Shown piece after piece: positions 43,628-52,226 of a DNA stretch of 64,000 nucleotides. Location of the stretch: contig NZ_PVBT01000004.1 of the NCBI RefSeq assembly GCF_002980555.1, positions 1 to 64,000 of the forward strand. Reading direction: 5' to 3'. This DNA is from Phyllobacterium myrsinacearum (lineage in GTDB: Bacteria; Pseudomonadota; Alphaproteobacteria; Rhizobiales; Rhizobiaceae). The stretch's first letter is position 1; the number at the start of each line of letters is the position of its first letter. The notes under the pieces were generated by a model. The model searched no databases. It saw nothing but the letters and a program-made list of their open reading frames with translations, and had not been told where the DNA came from. The translations under genes and the position numbers were made by a program.

Positions 43628-45028
43628 CTAGTCAGGCTTTGACACTATTTGCACGCGGGCCTGCAGCCGCAAACCAAATACAGAAAACATAAGGGCAAAC
43701 CACAAAGGGCTACCGCTCTGGAAAAACAGGCTTTCCACACAGGCCGTATAAATAGCATAGAGCCAAATTCGGACGAACAATCTTGTAACATCAGGGTTAT
43801 TCGAGGAGGCATAAGCTTTCGAAACATCGATCAAAGGAAGAAGCCAAAGCCATAAAAGCGTCAAGACCAGCCCAGGCACCCCCGCCGAAAGAAGTGTTTC
43901 CACGTAAGCATTGTGAGCACTGGTTGCGTTGACTGCCCATGTTTCCAGCCGCCCTCCACTGTAGACTAGGTCGGACGTTTGCCAGAACGCCTGAAGGCCA
44001 TAACCGGTGATCGGCTTCTTGGCTATGGCCGAGATTGCGAACTCCCATATGTCCGACCTATTGGTGAACGTCGTGTCCACGCCTAATGATTTGACGAAAG
44101 AACGGATTGGTTCGTTGACAACTGAACCAAGGGTGACGGCGTTGACTGCGACAATCCCTCCCATAGCGATTGGTATCCGGCTCCATCGCCACTTTTCAAA
44201 CCACCATGCAATTATCAGGATCGCGGGCAAGGCCGCGCTGGATGTTTTACCGCCGGTATTGAAGAGGAATATCGCGGACAGCAGAACGACAGCAATGCCA
44301 AGCAAACGCATTCCGGAACTGTAGACAAACAGCCCAAAAAACACCCCTACAACCATTATCGCAGCGGCTGCATTCTTGTGAATAAATTGGCCGCGCCAGA
44401 AGCCCGCCAACATTGGTTCTCGTATATCCGAGGCCTGATGGATACCAATGTTCGGGATAAAGATAACCCCGAAATAGGCAACGACAAGCATGATAAGCGC
44501 ACCAACTCCAAGCAGCTTAGCAAAGTGAGCATCAGACCGCGGAAGGAGCAAAATAACACCTGCATTTATGCATGTCATGAAGGCCAGGACAACGCGCTTG
44601 ACGGCGATATCTGAATGCGCGGAGAGAACTGACACGATCAGATACCAAGAGAAGAGCAGGCACAACAGAATGCGTGGTTGCAGAATGGTAGAGCGCAAAG
44701 GACTGCGAAGACCAACAATCAGCAGACTGCCGGAGAGCAATAATGTGACGATCTGGTTGATTAAGTTGGAATTGCCTGCGAGAGGATCGGCGCTCGACGT
44801 GTTCAGCGATACAGAATAAGGGCTTGTCGTAACCCAAAAGAAAAGGAATAGGGCGATGAACAGAAAAGCGCCTGTTTTTCCTGGTTGCTCTACGCTTTCG
44901 TAGGTCTCATTTCCAAATGTAGACAAACATACCGCCTGATGTGCCCCCCAGAAATACATTGGCGCAAGGGGTTTACCCGTCAATGCAATGAGAACAAGAT
45001 AAGCCGCAATTTTATATCCATTTATCAA
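43628..45028 (-). CDS. O-antigen ligase / polysaccharide polymerase-like membrane protein
   Basis: A 466-residue protein with about eleven hydrophobic helices and the Wzy_C/O-antigen ligase periplasmic loop around FWRGQFIHKNAAAAIMVVGV near residue 217. KPITGYGLQAFWQT follows near 342 and SAHNAYVETLLSAGVPGLV near 374. The KxxxxxxV..H-N pattern is the family's active region and resembles ExoQ. The frame begins at TTG inside a 35-bp palindrome; an in-frame stop lies just upstream. An ATG at residue 24 (MYFWGAHQ) is another possible start. The 5' end may have been altered by the event that made the palindrome. Confidence 0.8.
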   Translation of the reverse strand: MINGYKIAAYLVLIALTGKPLAPMYFWGAHQAVCLSTFGNETYESVEQPGKTGAFLFIALFLFFWVTTSPYSVSLNTSSADPLAGNSNLINQIVTLLLSGSLLIVGLRSPLRSTILQPRILLCLLFSWYLIVSVLSAHSDIAVKRVVLAFMTCINAGVILLLPRSDAHFAKLLGVGALIMLVVAYFGVIFIPNIGIHQASDIREPMLAGFWRGQFIHKNAAAAIMVVGVFFGLFVYSSGMRLLGIAVVLLSAIFLFNTGGKTSSAALPAILIIAWWFEKWRWSRIPIAMGGIVAVNAVTLGSVVNEPIRSFVKSLGVDTTFTNRSDIWEFAISAIAKKPITGYGLQAFWQTSDLVYSGGRLETWAVNATSAHNAYVETLLSAGVPGLVLTLLWLWLLPLIDVSKAYASSNNPDVTRLFVRIWLYAIYTACVESLFFQSGSPLWFALMFSVFGLRLQARVQIVSKPD

Positions 45029-45050
45029 TGATGATCATTGATAAATGGAT
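45016..45050. repeat. 35-bp palindrome (17-bp arms, 1-base centre)
   Basis: The left arm ATCCATTTATCAATGAT (45016-45032) is followed by a single G and its exact reverse complement (45034-45050). It is AT-rich and covers the first codons of the O-antigen-ligase-like gene. A hairpin with a one-base loop is unstable in RNA, so an operator, a recombination scar or an inverted end-joining product is more likely than a terminator. Confidence 0.8.
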
Positions 45051-45411
45051 TTTGAGCCACATTAAAGCCCCCCAAACTGGACCATGCGCGTTTGTAGGAC
45101 TAAGCCAACCGCTTGGCAAGTTGAGCTTCAAACCTGTTCCGCACAAAAGAGCCCGCGGTAACCCAGGCCGTCCAATGGGCGCTGTTATCTTGTCTTGGGT
45201 TGAACGAATTGTTGCAACTGATCAGGGGGTGAAACAGCGCATTGCCGCAACGTTCGAGATGCTGGACGCCAGCGATGCGATAACGCTTTCTCATGGAGCC
45301 ATGCAATGTACTTATTTGCTGTCATGCCCGGGTCAAAGTACCGTTTTGCACCGGCCAATGCTCACTCAGTCCAAGTCGAGGCCGTGATAATAATCAAGGG
45401 GAGAGGCGGAA
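45051..45411. other. Promoter region of the PotFGHI-like operon
   Basis: About 360 bp between the palindrome and the rightward binding-protein gene. A plus-strand frame starting within the palindrome and running to 45387 has no recognisable protein character. No dyad or terminator was noticed apart from the palindrome. Confidence 0.35.
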
Positions 45412-46464
45412 ATGAAGCATCGCTTAACAGGTCGCATACTGACTTTGTCGCTGGTGGCGCTTGCGCTGCTTTGTTCGAATACTGTGCGAGCGCAAGATGC
45501 GCTTTCGGTCATGAGTTTTGGTGGCGCTTACCAGGAGGCGCAACGCAAGGCGGTGTTCGAATCCTATACCGCCGAGACCGGGGCCAAGATCGACGAGCAG
45601 GAGTACGGCGGCGAGATCGCCAAGATCAAGGCGATGATCGAATCCGGCAACACCACCATCGATGTCGTGGATGTCGACGCGCCAACGCTTCTGCAGGGAT
45701 GTGACGAAGGGATTTTCGAAAAGATCGACTGGGCGAAAATCGGACCGCAGGACGATTGGATCAAAGGCACAACGTCGGAATGCGGTGTCGGCACGATCGT
45801 CTATGCGACGGCCATTGCCTATGATGGCGCCAAACTGCCGGACGGCCCAAAGACGATTAAGGACTTGTTCGACATCAAGAAATTCCCGGGAAAGCGCGGT
45901 CTCTGGAAAAATCCGGCCACCAATCTGGAATTCGCATTGCTTGCTGACGGCGTGCCGCCTGATCAGGTCTACGAAACGCTGTCGACACCGGCGGGCGTGG
46001 ATCGGGCCTTTGCCAAACTCGACACGATCAAGCACAGCATTGTGTGGTGGGAAGCTGGCGCCCAGGCCCCCCAGTTGCTCGCTTCGGGTGAGGTGACGAT
46101 GACGACCGCGTGGAATGGCCGCATCTACAACGCCAACAAAGAAGGCAGAGATTTCCGGATCGTCTGGGACAACCAGATCCTCGATTCCAATTATTGGGTC
46201 ATCCCCAAGGGCGCTAAGAATGCCGATGGATCTCTGGCATTTATTAAGTACGCTGTTGAGCCCAAGGTGCTCGCGGGTATAACCAAATATATTCCTTACG
46301 GCCCGGTCCGGAAATCGGCGGCCCAGTTCGTGGCGCCGCAGGACGCGAAGAATCTGCCAACCAGCCCACAGAACCTGACGGTTTCCCTGACCCTCAACAA
46401 TGGCTTTTGGGCTGATAACGGAGACGAAATACGCAAGCGGTTCACCACCTGGCTCGCGCAGTAG
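45412..46464 (+). CDS. Spermidine/putrescine-type periplasmic binding protein
   Basis: A 350-residue PotD/PotF-fold binding protein with a signal peptide ending at TVRAQD. The mature start LSVMSFGGAYQEAQRKAVFE is typical. IESGNTTIDVVDVDAPTL near residue 76, FPGKRGLWKNPATNLEFALL near 160 and WNGRIYNANKEGRDFRIVWD near 235 line the expected ligand cleft. The family binds polyamines and other cationic nitrogen compounds. The creatinase gene beyond the permeases suggests creatine or a related guanidino compound, which is inference. GGGGAGAGGCGG stands before the ATG. Confidence 0.9.
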   Translation: MKHRLTGRILTLSLVALALLCSNTVRAQDALSVMSFGGAYQEAQRKAVFESYTAETGAKIDEQEYGGEIAKIKAMIESGNTTIDVVDVDAPTLLQGCDEGIFEKIDWAKIGPQDDWIKGTTSECGVGTIVYATAIAYDGAKLPDGPKTIKDLFDIKKFPGKRGLWKNPATNLEFALLADGVPPDQVYETLSTPAGVDRAFAKLDTIKHSIVWWEAGAQAPQLLASGEVTMTTAWNGRIYNANKEGRDFRIVWDNQILDSNYWVIPKGAKNADGSLAFIKYAVEPKVLAGITKYIPYGPVRKSAAQFVAPQDAKNLPTSPQNLTVSLTLNNGFWADNGDEIRKRFTTWLAQ

Positions 46465-46489
46465 TGAAGATTTCCGGAGGAGAGCATTG

Positions 46490-47611
46490 ATGAACTTTTC
46501 CCAGCGAATGTCACTTGCAACGGACAGGCCAGTTGATGCTCTCGTTCGGTTTGAGGATGTAAAAAAATCCTACGATGGCATCAACTTCGTCGTGAAGGAT
46601 CTTAACCTCGACGTCTTCCGCGGCGAGTTCCTGACCATGCTGGGACCTTCCGGCTCCGGCAAGACCACGACGCTGATGATGCTGGGCGGTTTCGAGCAGC
46701 CTACGCTTGGCCATATCTTGCTCGATGGCAAGCCTGTCGAGCGCTTGCCGCCGGAGAAGCGCAACATTGGCTTTGTGTTCCAGAACTATGCGCTGTTTCC
46801 ACACATGACAGTGGCGGAGAATGTTGCGTTTCCACTGCGCTATCGTGGCATCACGGGCGCTGCCGCCAAGGAAAAAGTCCGCCAGGCCCTTGGCCGCGTC
46901 AGTCTCGAAGCGCTGGGCGACCGTCGTCCAGCGCAGCTTTCTGGCGGCCAACAGCAACGGGTCGCGTTGGCCCGCTCTTTGGTGTTCGAGCCTGCATTGG
47001 TGCTGATGGACGAGCCGCTCGGCGCGCTCGACAAGCAATTGCGTGAACGCATGCAGATCGAAATCAAGCAACTGCAGACCTCGCTCGGCATCACCATGGT
47101 CTACGTTACGCATGACCAGTCCGAAGCATTGACCATGTCGGACCGTATCGCTGTGTTCCATGACGGGCGCATCCAGCAGCTTTCAGATCCGGAAACGCTG
47201 TACAACGCGCCAGCCAACCGCTTCGTTGCCTCCTTTATCGGCGAGAACAACTCGCTGCCATGCACGTTGCTCGGGTGGGAAGGGGGACTGGCCGTCGTGC
47301 GCATGGCCGACGGCACGACGCTCAAGGCAGCCGGTGCCAATGTGTCCGGCATGGGCGTAGACATGAGTATATCCATACGACCGGAGAATATTTCGCTGGC
47401 AGGCCAGCGGCCCCATGCCGGGTTCAACCGCTTTTCGGGCATGGCACGCGATGTCTTCTTTCTCGGCGACCACATGCGGTTGTCGATCGAGGCATTTGGC
47501 GGCCAGCTTGTCACCGCGCGCATACCGGCGCTGCAAGCGCGGCATTTCGCATTAGGCACGGATGTCGCCTTTGAGTGCAGCATTTCCGAATGCCGTTTGC
47601 TGGAGGAGTGA
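46490..47611 (+). CDS. PotA/PotG-type ABC transporter ATPase
   Basis: A 373-residue ATPase: Walker A GPSGSGKTT near residue 55, Q-loop FQNYALFPHMTVAENV, signature LSGGQQQR near 154, Walker B LVLMDEPLGALDK and switch VTHDQSEALTMSDR. The last 110 residues form the TOBE regulatory domain (SISIRPENISLAGQ, ARDVFFLGDHMRLSIE). The ATG lies after GGAGGAGAGC; the frame upstream overlaps the binding-protein gene and is not coding. It powers the transporter with the two permeases that follow. Confidence 0.93.
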   Translation: MNFSQRMSLATDRPVDALVRFEDVKKSYDGINFVVKDLNLDVFRGEFLTMLGPSGSGKTTTLMMLGGFEQPTLGHILLDGKPVERLPPEKRNIGFVFQNYALFPHMTVAENVAFPLRYRGITGAAAKEKVRQALGRVSLEALGDRRPAQLSGGQQQRVALARSLVFEPALVLMDEPLGALDKQLRERMQIEIKQLQTSLGITMVYVTHDQSEALTMSDRIAVFHDGRIQQLSDPETLYNAPANRFVASFIGENNSLPCTLLGWEGGLAVVRMADGTTLKAAGANVSGMGVDMSISIRPENISLAGQRPHAGFNRFSGMARDVFFLGDHMRLSIEAFGGQLVTARIPALQARHFALGTDVAFECSISECRLLEE

Positions 47612-47614
47612 GCC

Positions 47615-48844
47615 ATGACCGCAGTGGAAGTAGACCGCATAAATGTCTTCATGGCCGTGCGCAGAGCCCAGAGACCCGCCCGGCGTGCCGCGCTTTCGCT
47701 AGCCCTGCCGCTGATCGTCTTCTTGGCGATCGCCTTTGTAGCTCCAATCCTTTACCTGCTTGTCACGGCGGTAGGCAATCCGGAGACACGTGAGGTGTTG
47801 CCGCAGACATTGCGGGCCCTCGAAAGCTGGGATGGTATTTCGACACTGGACGAGCCAGTCTACGCCGCGTTCGCTAACGACTTGAAGGTCGCCAAGGACA
47901 AAAGCACGGCCGCCTTGCTCGGCAAGCGTCTCAACTATGAGATTTCCGGCATGCGTAGCCGCGTGCTGGCGGCTGCGCGGATGGTCGAAAAACTGGATAC
48001 TGGTCCGTACAAGGAGAAGTTCCTCGAACTCAACAAGGATTGGGACTCGCGGGAAACCTGGGAGATCATCAAGCGCAACGGTGCTTCCTTCACTCCCTAC
48101 TATATGCTGACCGCGCTCGACCTCCAGCAAGCTAACGGGTCGATCAAACGCGTGCAAGGCGACCAGGCGATCTTCCTTGACGTGCTGGCTCGTACGTTGT
48201 TTGTCGCTGGGCTGGTAACCCTGTTCACCCTCATCCTGGGCTATCCCGTCGCCTATGTGCTGACCATAGCGCCCAAGGCAATTGCCGGCTTCATGATGCT
48301 GATGGTGCTGCTTCCATTGTGGACGTCGTTGCTGGTACGCACCACCGCATGGGTCGTGCTGTTGCAGTCGGATGGCATCATCAACGACGTGCTGACGGCC
48401 TTGCATCTGACAAGCGAGCGGCTTCAGCTGATCTTCACACGCACCGGAACGGTCATCGCAATGACGCACATCCAATTGCCCTTCACCATCCTGCCGATCT
48501 ACAGTGTCATGCGCTCGATTCCCGCTACGCAACTCAGGGCGGCTCGCTCGCTCGGGGCTCCGCCATCTTCGGCCTTTTGGCGAATCTATGCGCCGCAGAC
48601 GCTGCCTGGCGTCGTTGCCGGATGTTTGATGACCTTCATCCTGTCACTTGGCTACTACATAACGCCAGCGCTTGTCGGCGGGCCACGCGACCAGATGGTG
48701 TCCAACTTCATCTCGGTTTACATCAATCGCGATCTCAATTGGGGTTTGGCGGCCGCTCTCGGCGTGGTCCTGCTTGTTGTGACGCTTGCAATTTACCTGT
48801 TGTTCCTGCGCCTCGTTGGCGCGGACAAGATCAAGCTGGGGTGA
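47615..48844 (+). CDS. PotB/PotH-type ABC permease with a large periplasmic insertion
   Basis: A 409-residue permease; typical PotB is near 290. After the first helix (LALPLIVFLAIAFVAPILYL) comes an extra hydrophilic region of roughly 125 residues (about 57-182). It is rich in charged helices, such as LNYEISGMRSRVLAAARMV, before the core begins at DVLARTLFVAGLVTLFTLIL. The EAA coupling loop is AARSLGAPPSSAFWRIYAPQ near 308. The start is three bases after the ATPase stop with GGAGGAGTGAGCC. The insertion probably projects into the periplasm and may touch the binding protein. Confidence 0.9.
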   Translation: MTAVEVDRINVFMAVRRAQRPARRAALSLALPLIVFLAIAFVAPILYLLVTAVGNPETREVLPQTLRALESWDGISTLDEPVYAAFANDLKVAKDKSTAALLGKRLNYEISGMRSRVLAAARMVEKLDTGPYKEKFLELNKDWDSRETWEIIKRNGASFTPYYMLTALDLQQANGSIKRVQGDQAIFLDVLARTLFVAGLVTLFTLILGYPVAYVLTIAPKAIAGFMMLMVLLPLWTSLLVRTTAWVVLLQSDGIINDVLTALHLTSERLQLIFTRTGTVIAMTHIQLPFTILPIYSVMRSIPATQLRAARSLGAPPSSAFWRIYAPQTLPGVVAGCLMTFILSLGYYITPALVGGPRDQMVSNFISVYINRDLNWGLAAALGVVLLVVTLAIYLLFLRLVGADKIKLG

Positions 48845-48848
48845 CGCT

Positions 48849-49658
48849 ATGTGGCTGCCTTCTTACACGACGCCATCCGAACGCCTGATGCGCACGCTGG
48901 TATTGGCGTTCGCCGTTGCAGTGCTTCTGTTCTTGATTGCACCGCTGTTCATCATTGTGCCGCTGTCCTTCTCGAAGGACCCGTTCTTCACCTTGCCCGT
49001 ACGGGAGTATTCCCTGCGCTGGTATGCCGATTTCTTTGGCAATACGCGCTGGATGAATGCCATCTTCAACAGCGCGGTTGTCGCGGTGATGACGACGGTC
49101 CTGGCGACCACGCTTGGCACGTTGGCGGCACTCGGCATCTCGCGCGCCGATTTCCCCGCCCGGCGGCTGATCATGGCCCTGCTGATCGCGCCGATGATCG
49201 TACCGATCGTCATTGTGGCTGTCGGCAGCTATCTCTTCTTTGGCCAGTTCGGTCTGACGAACACGCGTATAGGACTCGTCCTGGCGCATACTGCTCTGGC
49301 GACGCCTTTCGTGGTCATCACGGTAACGGCGACGCTCTCCACCTATGACACAAATCTGACGCGTGCGGCATTGAGCCTCGGCGCATCGCCGTCGTCGGCG
49401 TTCTTTCACGTAACGTTGCCAAACATCATGCCGGGTGTGGTGTCCGGCGCGATCTTCGCCTTTGCGATCTCGTTCGATGAAGTGGTCGTCGCGCTGTTCA
49501 TGACGGCGGCAGAACAGCGAACGCTTCCCGTGCAGATGTTTTCCGGCATCCGCGACCAGATCAATCCAACCATCATGGCCGCCGCGACTCTGTTGCTTGC
49601 GTTGTCGATCATCCTCTTCACGATACTGGCTCTCATGACCCGGCGTCGGGTGAAGTAG
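48849..49658 (+). CDS. PotC/PotI-type ABC permease
   Basis: A 269-residue permease of about six helices. YSLRWYADFFGNTRWMNAIF near residue 53 is the standard PotC segment, and the coupling loop is AALSLGASPSSAFFHVTLPN near 174. The chosen ATG lies just after the stop of the preceding permease; the longer frame would overlap that gene by 20 codons. It closes the four-gene transporter operon. Confidence 0.92.
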   Translation: MWLPSYTTPSERLMRTLVLAFAVAVLLFLIAPLFIIVPLSFSKDPFFTLPVREYSLRWYADFFGNTRWMNAIFNSAVVAVMTTVLATTLGTLAALGISRADFPARRLIMALLIAPMIVPIVIVAVGSYLFFGQFGLTNTRIGLVLAHTALATPFVVITVTATLSTYDTNLTRAALSLGASPSSAFFHVTLPNIMPGVVSGAIFAFAISFDEVVVALFMTAAEQRTLPVQMFSGIRDQINPTIMAAATLLLALSIILFTILALMTRRRVK

Positions 49659-49699
49659 TCAGTTATGATCTCTCTTCGGCGCGGGTGCCAAAGTGGTTC

Positions 49700-50593
49700 T
49701 CAATCGACCTTGGCTGTACCTTCGCCGGCGACGAACATATCGGCGAATCGTGCAGCAAAACTCTGTGCTACGGTCGACCGCTTGCGGTCAGGACTGACAT
49801 AGATGCCGACCACGACATCGGCAAGCCGGGGCAGGTGGCCCGACGGTTCGACGATCCTGAGTTTCGCGGGAATGATCCGGCGCGCCAGTACCGTCAGGCC
49901 GAAGTCTGCGCCCACAGCGGCCTCGAGGCCGGCGAGACTTGGGCTCGTATAGACGATCTCGAAATTACGACCATCGCGCTGCAGCGCGGTCAGCATGTTG
50001 CGGCGATAGAGGCATCCTTCGGGATAGCAGACGATGCGCAGTTCGCTTTGTCTTGCAATCTCCTCCGCCAGTTTTGGGGACTGGGCTCCACAAACCCAGG
50101 CTAGTGTCTCCTTCCAGGTCATGAATGCGCCTTCGGAAGGCCCGTCCGCGGTCATCGCCACGACAATGTCAAAGAGACCATTGCGCAAGCCTTGCAGCAA
50201 ATTATGCGACAGATCGCATACGACGTCGAAGGTCAGGTCGCCGCCATCATGTGCCAGGCTAGCCATCAGCTTGGGCAGGAAATGATCGGCGTAGTCGTTG
50301 GGAATGCCGAGCCGAAGCCGGCCCTTGCTATCACGCTTGGAGAGCTTCAGCATCATGTCGTCGTTGAGAGCCAGGATCTGGCGCGCATAGCCGGCAACGA
50401 GTTCACCCTGTTCTGTGGTCTGCGCGCTGCCTTCCTTGGCAAAGAGCGAGACCCCAAGCAGCTCTTGAAGGCGCTTCATCTGCAGGCTGATGGCTGGCTG
50501 CGTGCGGCCAAGCTTTTCTCCTGCTCGCGTATAGCCACGCAAGTCGATAACGGTGATGAAGGCGCGGAGAAGGTCGGTTGGGATGCTGCGCAT
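49700..50593 (-). CDS. LysR-family transcriptional regulator
   Basis: A 297-residue LysR regulator: SIPTDLLRAFITVIDLRGYT at the N-terminus, recognition helix GRTQPAISLQMKRLQELLG, and effector domain from about residue 90. The ATG with GGAG seven bases upstream is preferred over a GTG four codons earlier. It lies tail-to-tail with the transporter operon and about 100 bp downstream of the creatinase gene on the same strand. It is therefore the nearest candidate regulator of creatine use. Confidence 0.9.
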   Translation of the reverse strand: MRSIPTDLLRAFITVIDLRGYTRAGEKLGRTQPAISLQMKRLQELLGVSLFAKEGSAQTTEQGELVAGYARQILALNDDMMLKLSKRDSKGRLRLGIPNDYADHFLPKLMASLAHDGGDLTFDVVCDLSHNLLQGLRNGLFDIVVAMTADGPSEGAFMTWKETLAWVCGAQSPKLAEEIARQSELRIVCYPEGCLYRRNMLTALQRDGRNFEIVYTSPSLAGLEAAVGADFGLTVLARRIIPAKLRIVEPSGHLPRLADVVVGIYVSPDRKRSTVAQSFAARFADMFVAGEGTAKVD

Positions 50594-50693
50594 GGTTAAC
50601 TCCACATTTACCGATTAGATCACGGCGCTCCAAACACACGCAAACGGGCCCTCCTATCCAGGAAGACCCGTCAGGATTCACGCTCGTCGACGA

Positions 50694-51929
50694 TCACGCC
50701 TTGACGATGTTATGCTCCGGACCAAACGGGAACTTGGTAATGTTTTCCGCGCCGTCGTCGAGCATAACCAGAATGTCGTGCTCGCGATAGCCGCCGGCGC
50801 CCGGCAAACCTTCCGGGATAGTCAGCATCGGTTCCATCGAGACAACCATACCTGGTTGCAGCACGGTATTGATGTCTTCACGCAGTTCAACGCCTGCTTC
50901 CCGGCCGTAATAATGTGACAGCACGCCGAAGGAGTGACCGTATCCGAACGAGCGGTAACCGAGCAGATTGTGACTGCGGTAGATTTCGTTCAGCTCCGTA
51001 GCGACGTCGCCGCAGCGTGCACCAGGCTTCAGAAGTTCCAGACCGCGACGGTGAACATCGCAGTTGATCTCCCAGATTCGCAAGTGCTCATCGCTGGCAT
51101 GGTCGAGGAACAGCGTACGCTCAAGCGCGGTGTAATAGCCCGAAATCATGGGAAAGCAATTGAGTGAAAGGATATCGCCTTTCTGGATCTTGCGTGATGT
51201 CACCGGGTTGTGAGCGCCGTCAGTGTTGATTCCCGATTGGAACCAGACCCACGTGTCCATCAGTTCTGCATCCGGAAAGGTTTCGGCTATATGCCGGACC
51301 ATGGACTGTGTGCCGGCCAACGCGATCTCATACTCGGGCACGTTCTCGCGGATAGCCTTGTAGATCGCCGCGCCGCCGATGTCGGCGGTACGCGCACCTT
51401 CCTTTATCAGAACGATTTCCTCTGCCGACTTGATAGTGCGCAGCCACATGGTCGGCGCGCCAATGTCGACGAACTCGACGTTTGGGAAAGCGTCCTGCAA
51501 AAGCTTCCGGAATTCGAGGTTGACGTGGTCGAATTCGATACCGATGCGTTTTACGCCCGGCAGTGTCTTTTGCAGAGCGTGGAAATAGTTGTCGCGTTGC
51601 CAGTCGGTGTAAGTGATGTTGTCACCGAAGGTGCGGCGCCAAGGCTGGCCTGCATCAATGCCCGCCGAAACCGACAAGGCTTTCTCGGCGGTGACTACGA
51701 AGGCATAGCGGCGACCGAAATAGCAGAACATGAAGTCCGAGAAATAGCAGATGTTATGGTAGGAGGTCAGTACTGCCGCGTCGAGTTTCAATTCCGCCAG
51801 AATACTGCGCAGCCCATCCTGACGGCGCGTCATCTCGGCGGCGCTGAAGGTGGCGACGGCCTTCTCGCCATTATGCATCTTCTGCAGACGCAACAATTCA
51901 TTGGGCATACCCGTGGCGTAGACGTTCAT
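50694..51929 (-). CDS. Creatinase (creatine amidinohydrolase)
   Basis: A 411-residue enzyme of the pita-bread fold that cleaves creatine to sarcosine and urea. It aligns along its whole length with remembered Pseudomonas creatinase: TSYHNICYFSDFMFCYFGR near residue 55, QPWRRTFGDNITYTDWQRD, LMDTWVWFQSGINTDGAHNP near 223-242, LSLNCFPMISGYYTALERT and FGYGHSFGVLSHYYGREAG. The His in GAHNP matches the catalytic base. The metal ligands of M24 aminopeptidases are not all present, as expected for creatinase. A GGAGG site five bases before the ATG fixes the start; a start six codons upstream is less likely. No creatininase gene is nearby. Confidence 0.92.
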   Translation of the reverse strand: MNVYATGMPNELLRLQKMHNGEKAVATFSAAEMTRRQDGLRSILAELKLDAAVLTSYHNICYFSDFMFCYFGRRYAFVVTAEKALSVSAGIDAGQPWRRTFGDNITYTDWQRDNYFHALQKTLPGVKRIGIEFDHVNLEFRKLLQDAFPNVEFVDIGAPTMWLRTIKSAEEIVLIKEGARTADIGGAAIYKAIRENVPEYEIALAGTQSMVRHIAETFPDAELMDTWVWFQSGINTDGAHNPVTSRKIQKGDILSLNCFPMISGYYTALERTLFLDHASDEHLRIWEINCDVHRRGLELLKPGARCGDVATELNEIYRSHNLLGYRSFGYGHSFGVLSHYYGREAGVELREDINTVLQPGMVVSMEPMLTIPEGLPGAGGYREHDILVMLDDGAENITKFPFGPEHNIVKA

Positions 51930-52226
51930 TCTTTCCTCCGCATCCAAATCGGCTCAGGTTGGAAGCGGACTATAAAAATTTGTCCGTGCTGCAGGAAATG
52001 AGAAGTCGATATCAAGCGATTAGTGTTCTTAATCGCCGAGCAAAGTTACAAACAAGTCTGCCCTCGGGATCAATGGCGTGCAAGCTTCAGCAATGGGTGA
52101 GGCGTTCATTGACGCTACCATGTCAATCGGCTGGAGAGTGCCTGGATCCAGATCTTATGGTGTGTCAATTCGAGCCACATCTTTTCGGGAAAACAGCAGA
52201 CTAATTTTACGCGTTGCTTCTAAACA
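51930..52226. other. Gap between creatinase and GlxA-type regulator
   Basis: 297 bp upstream of the creatinase gene. Two short plus-strand frames look random. It should contain the creatinase promoter and any regulator site; no convincing dyad was found by eye. Confidence 0.35.

Noticed and set aside
45028-45387. 119-codon rightward frame starting in the palindrome
   Set aside because: The start lies in the palindrome, the sequence is not protein-like, and it occupies the expected promoter region of the transporter operon.
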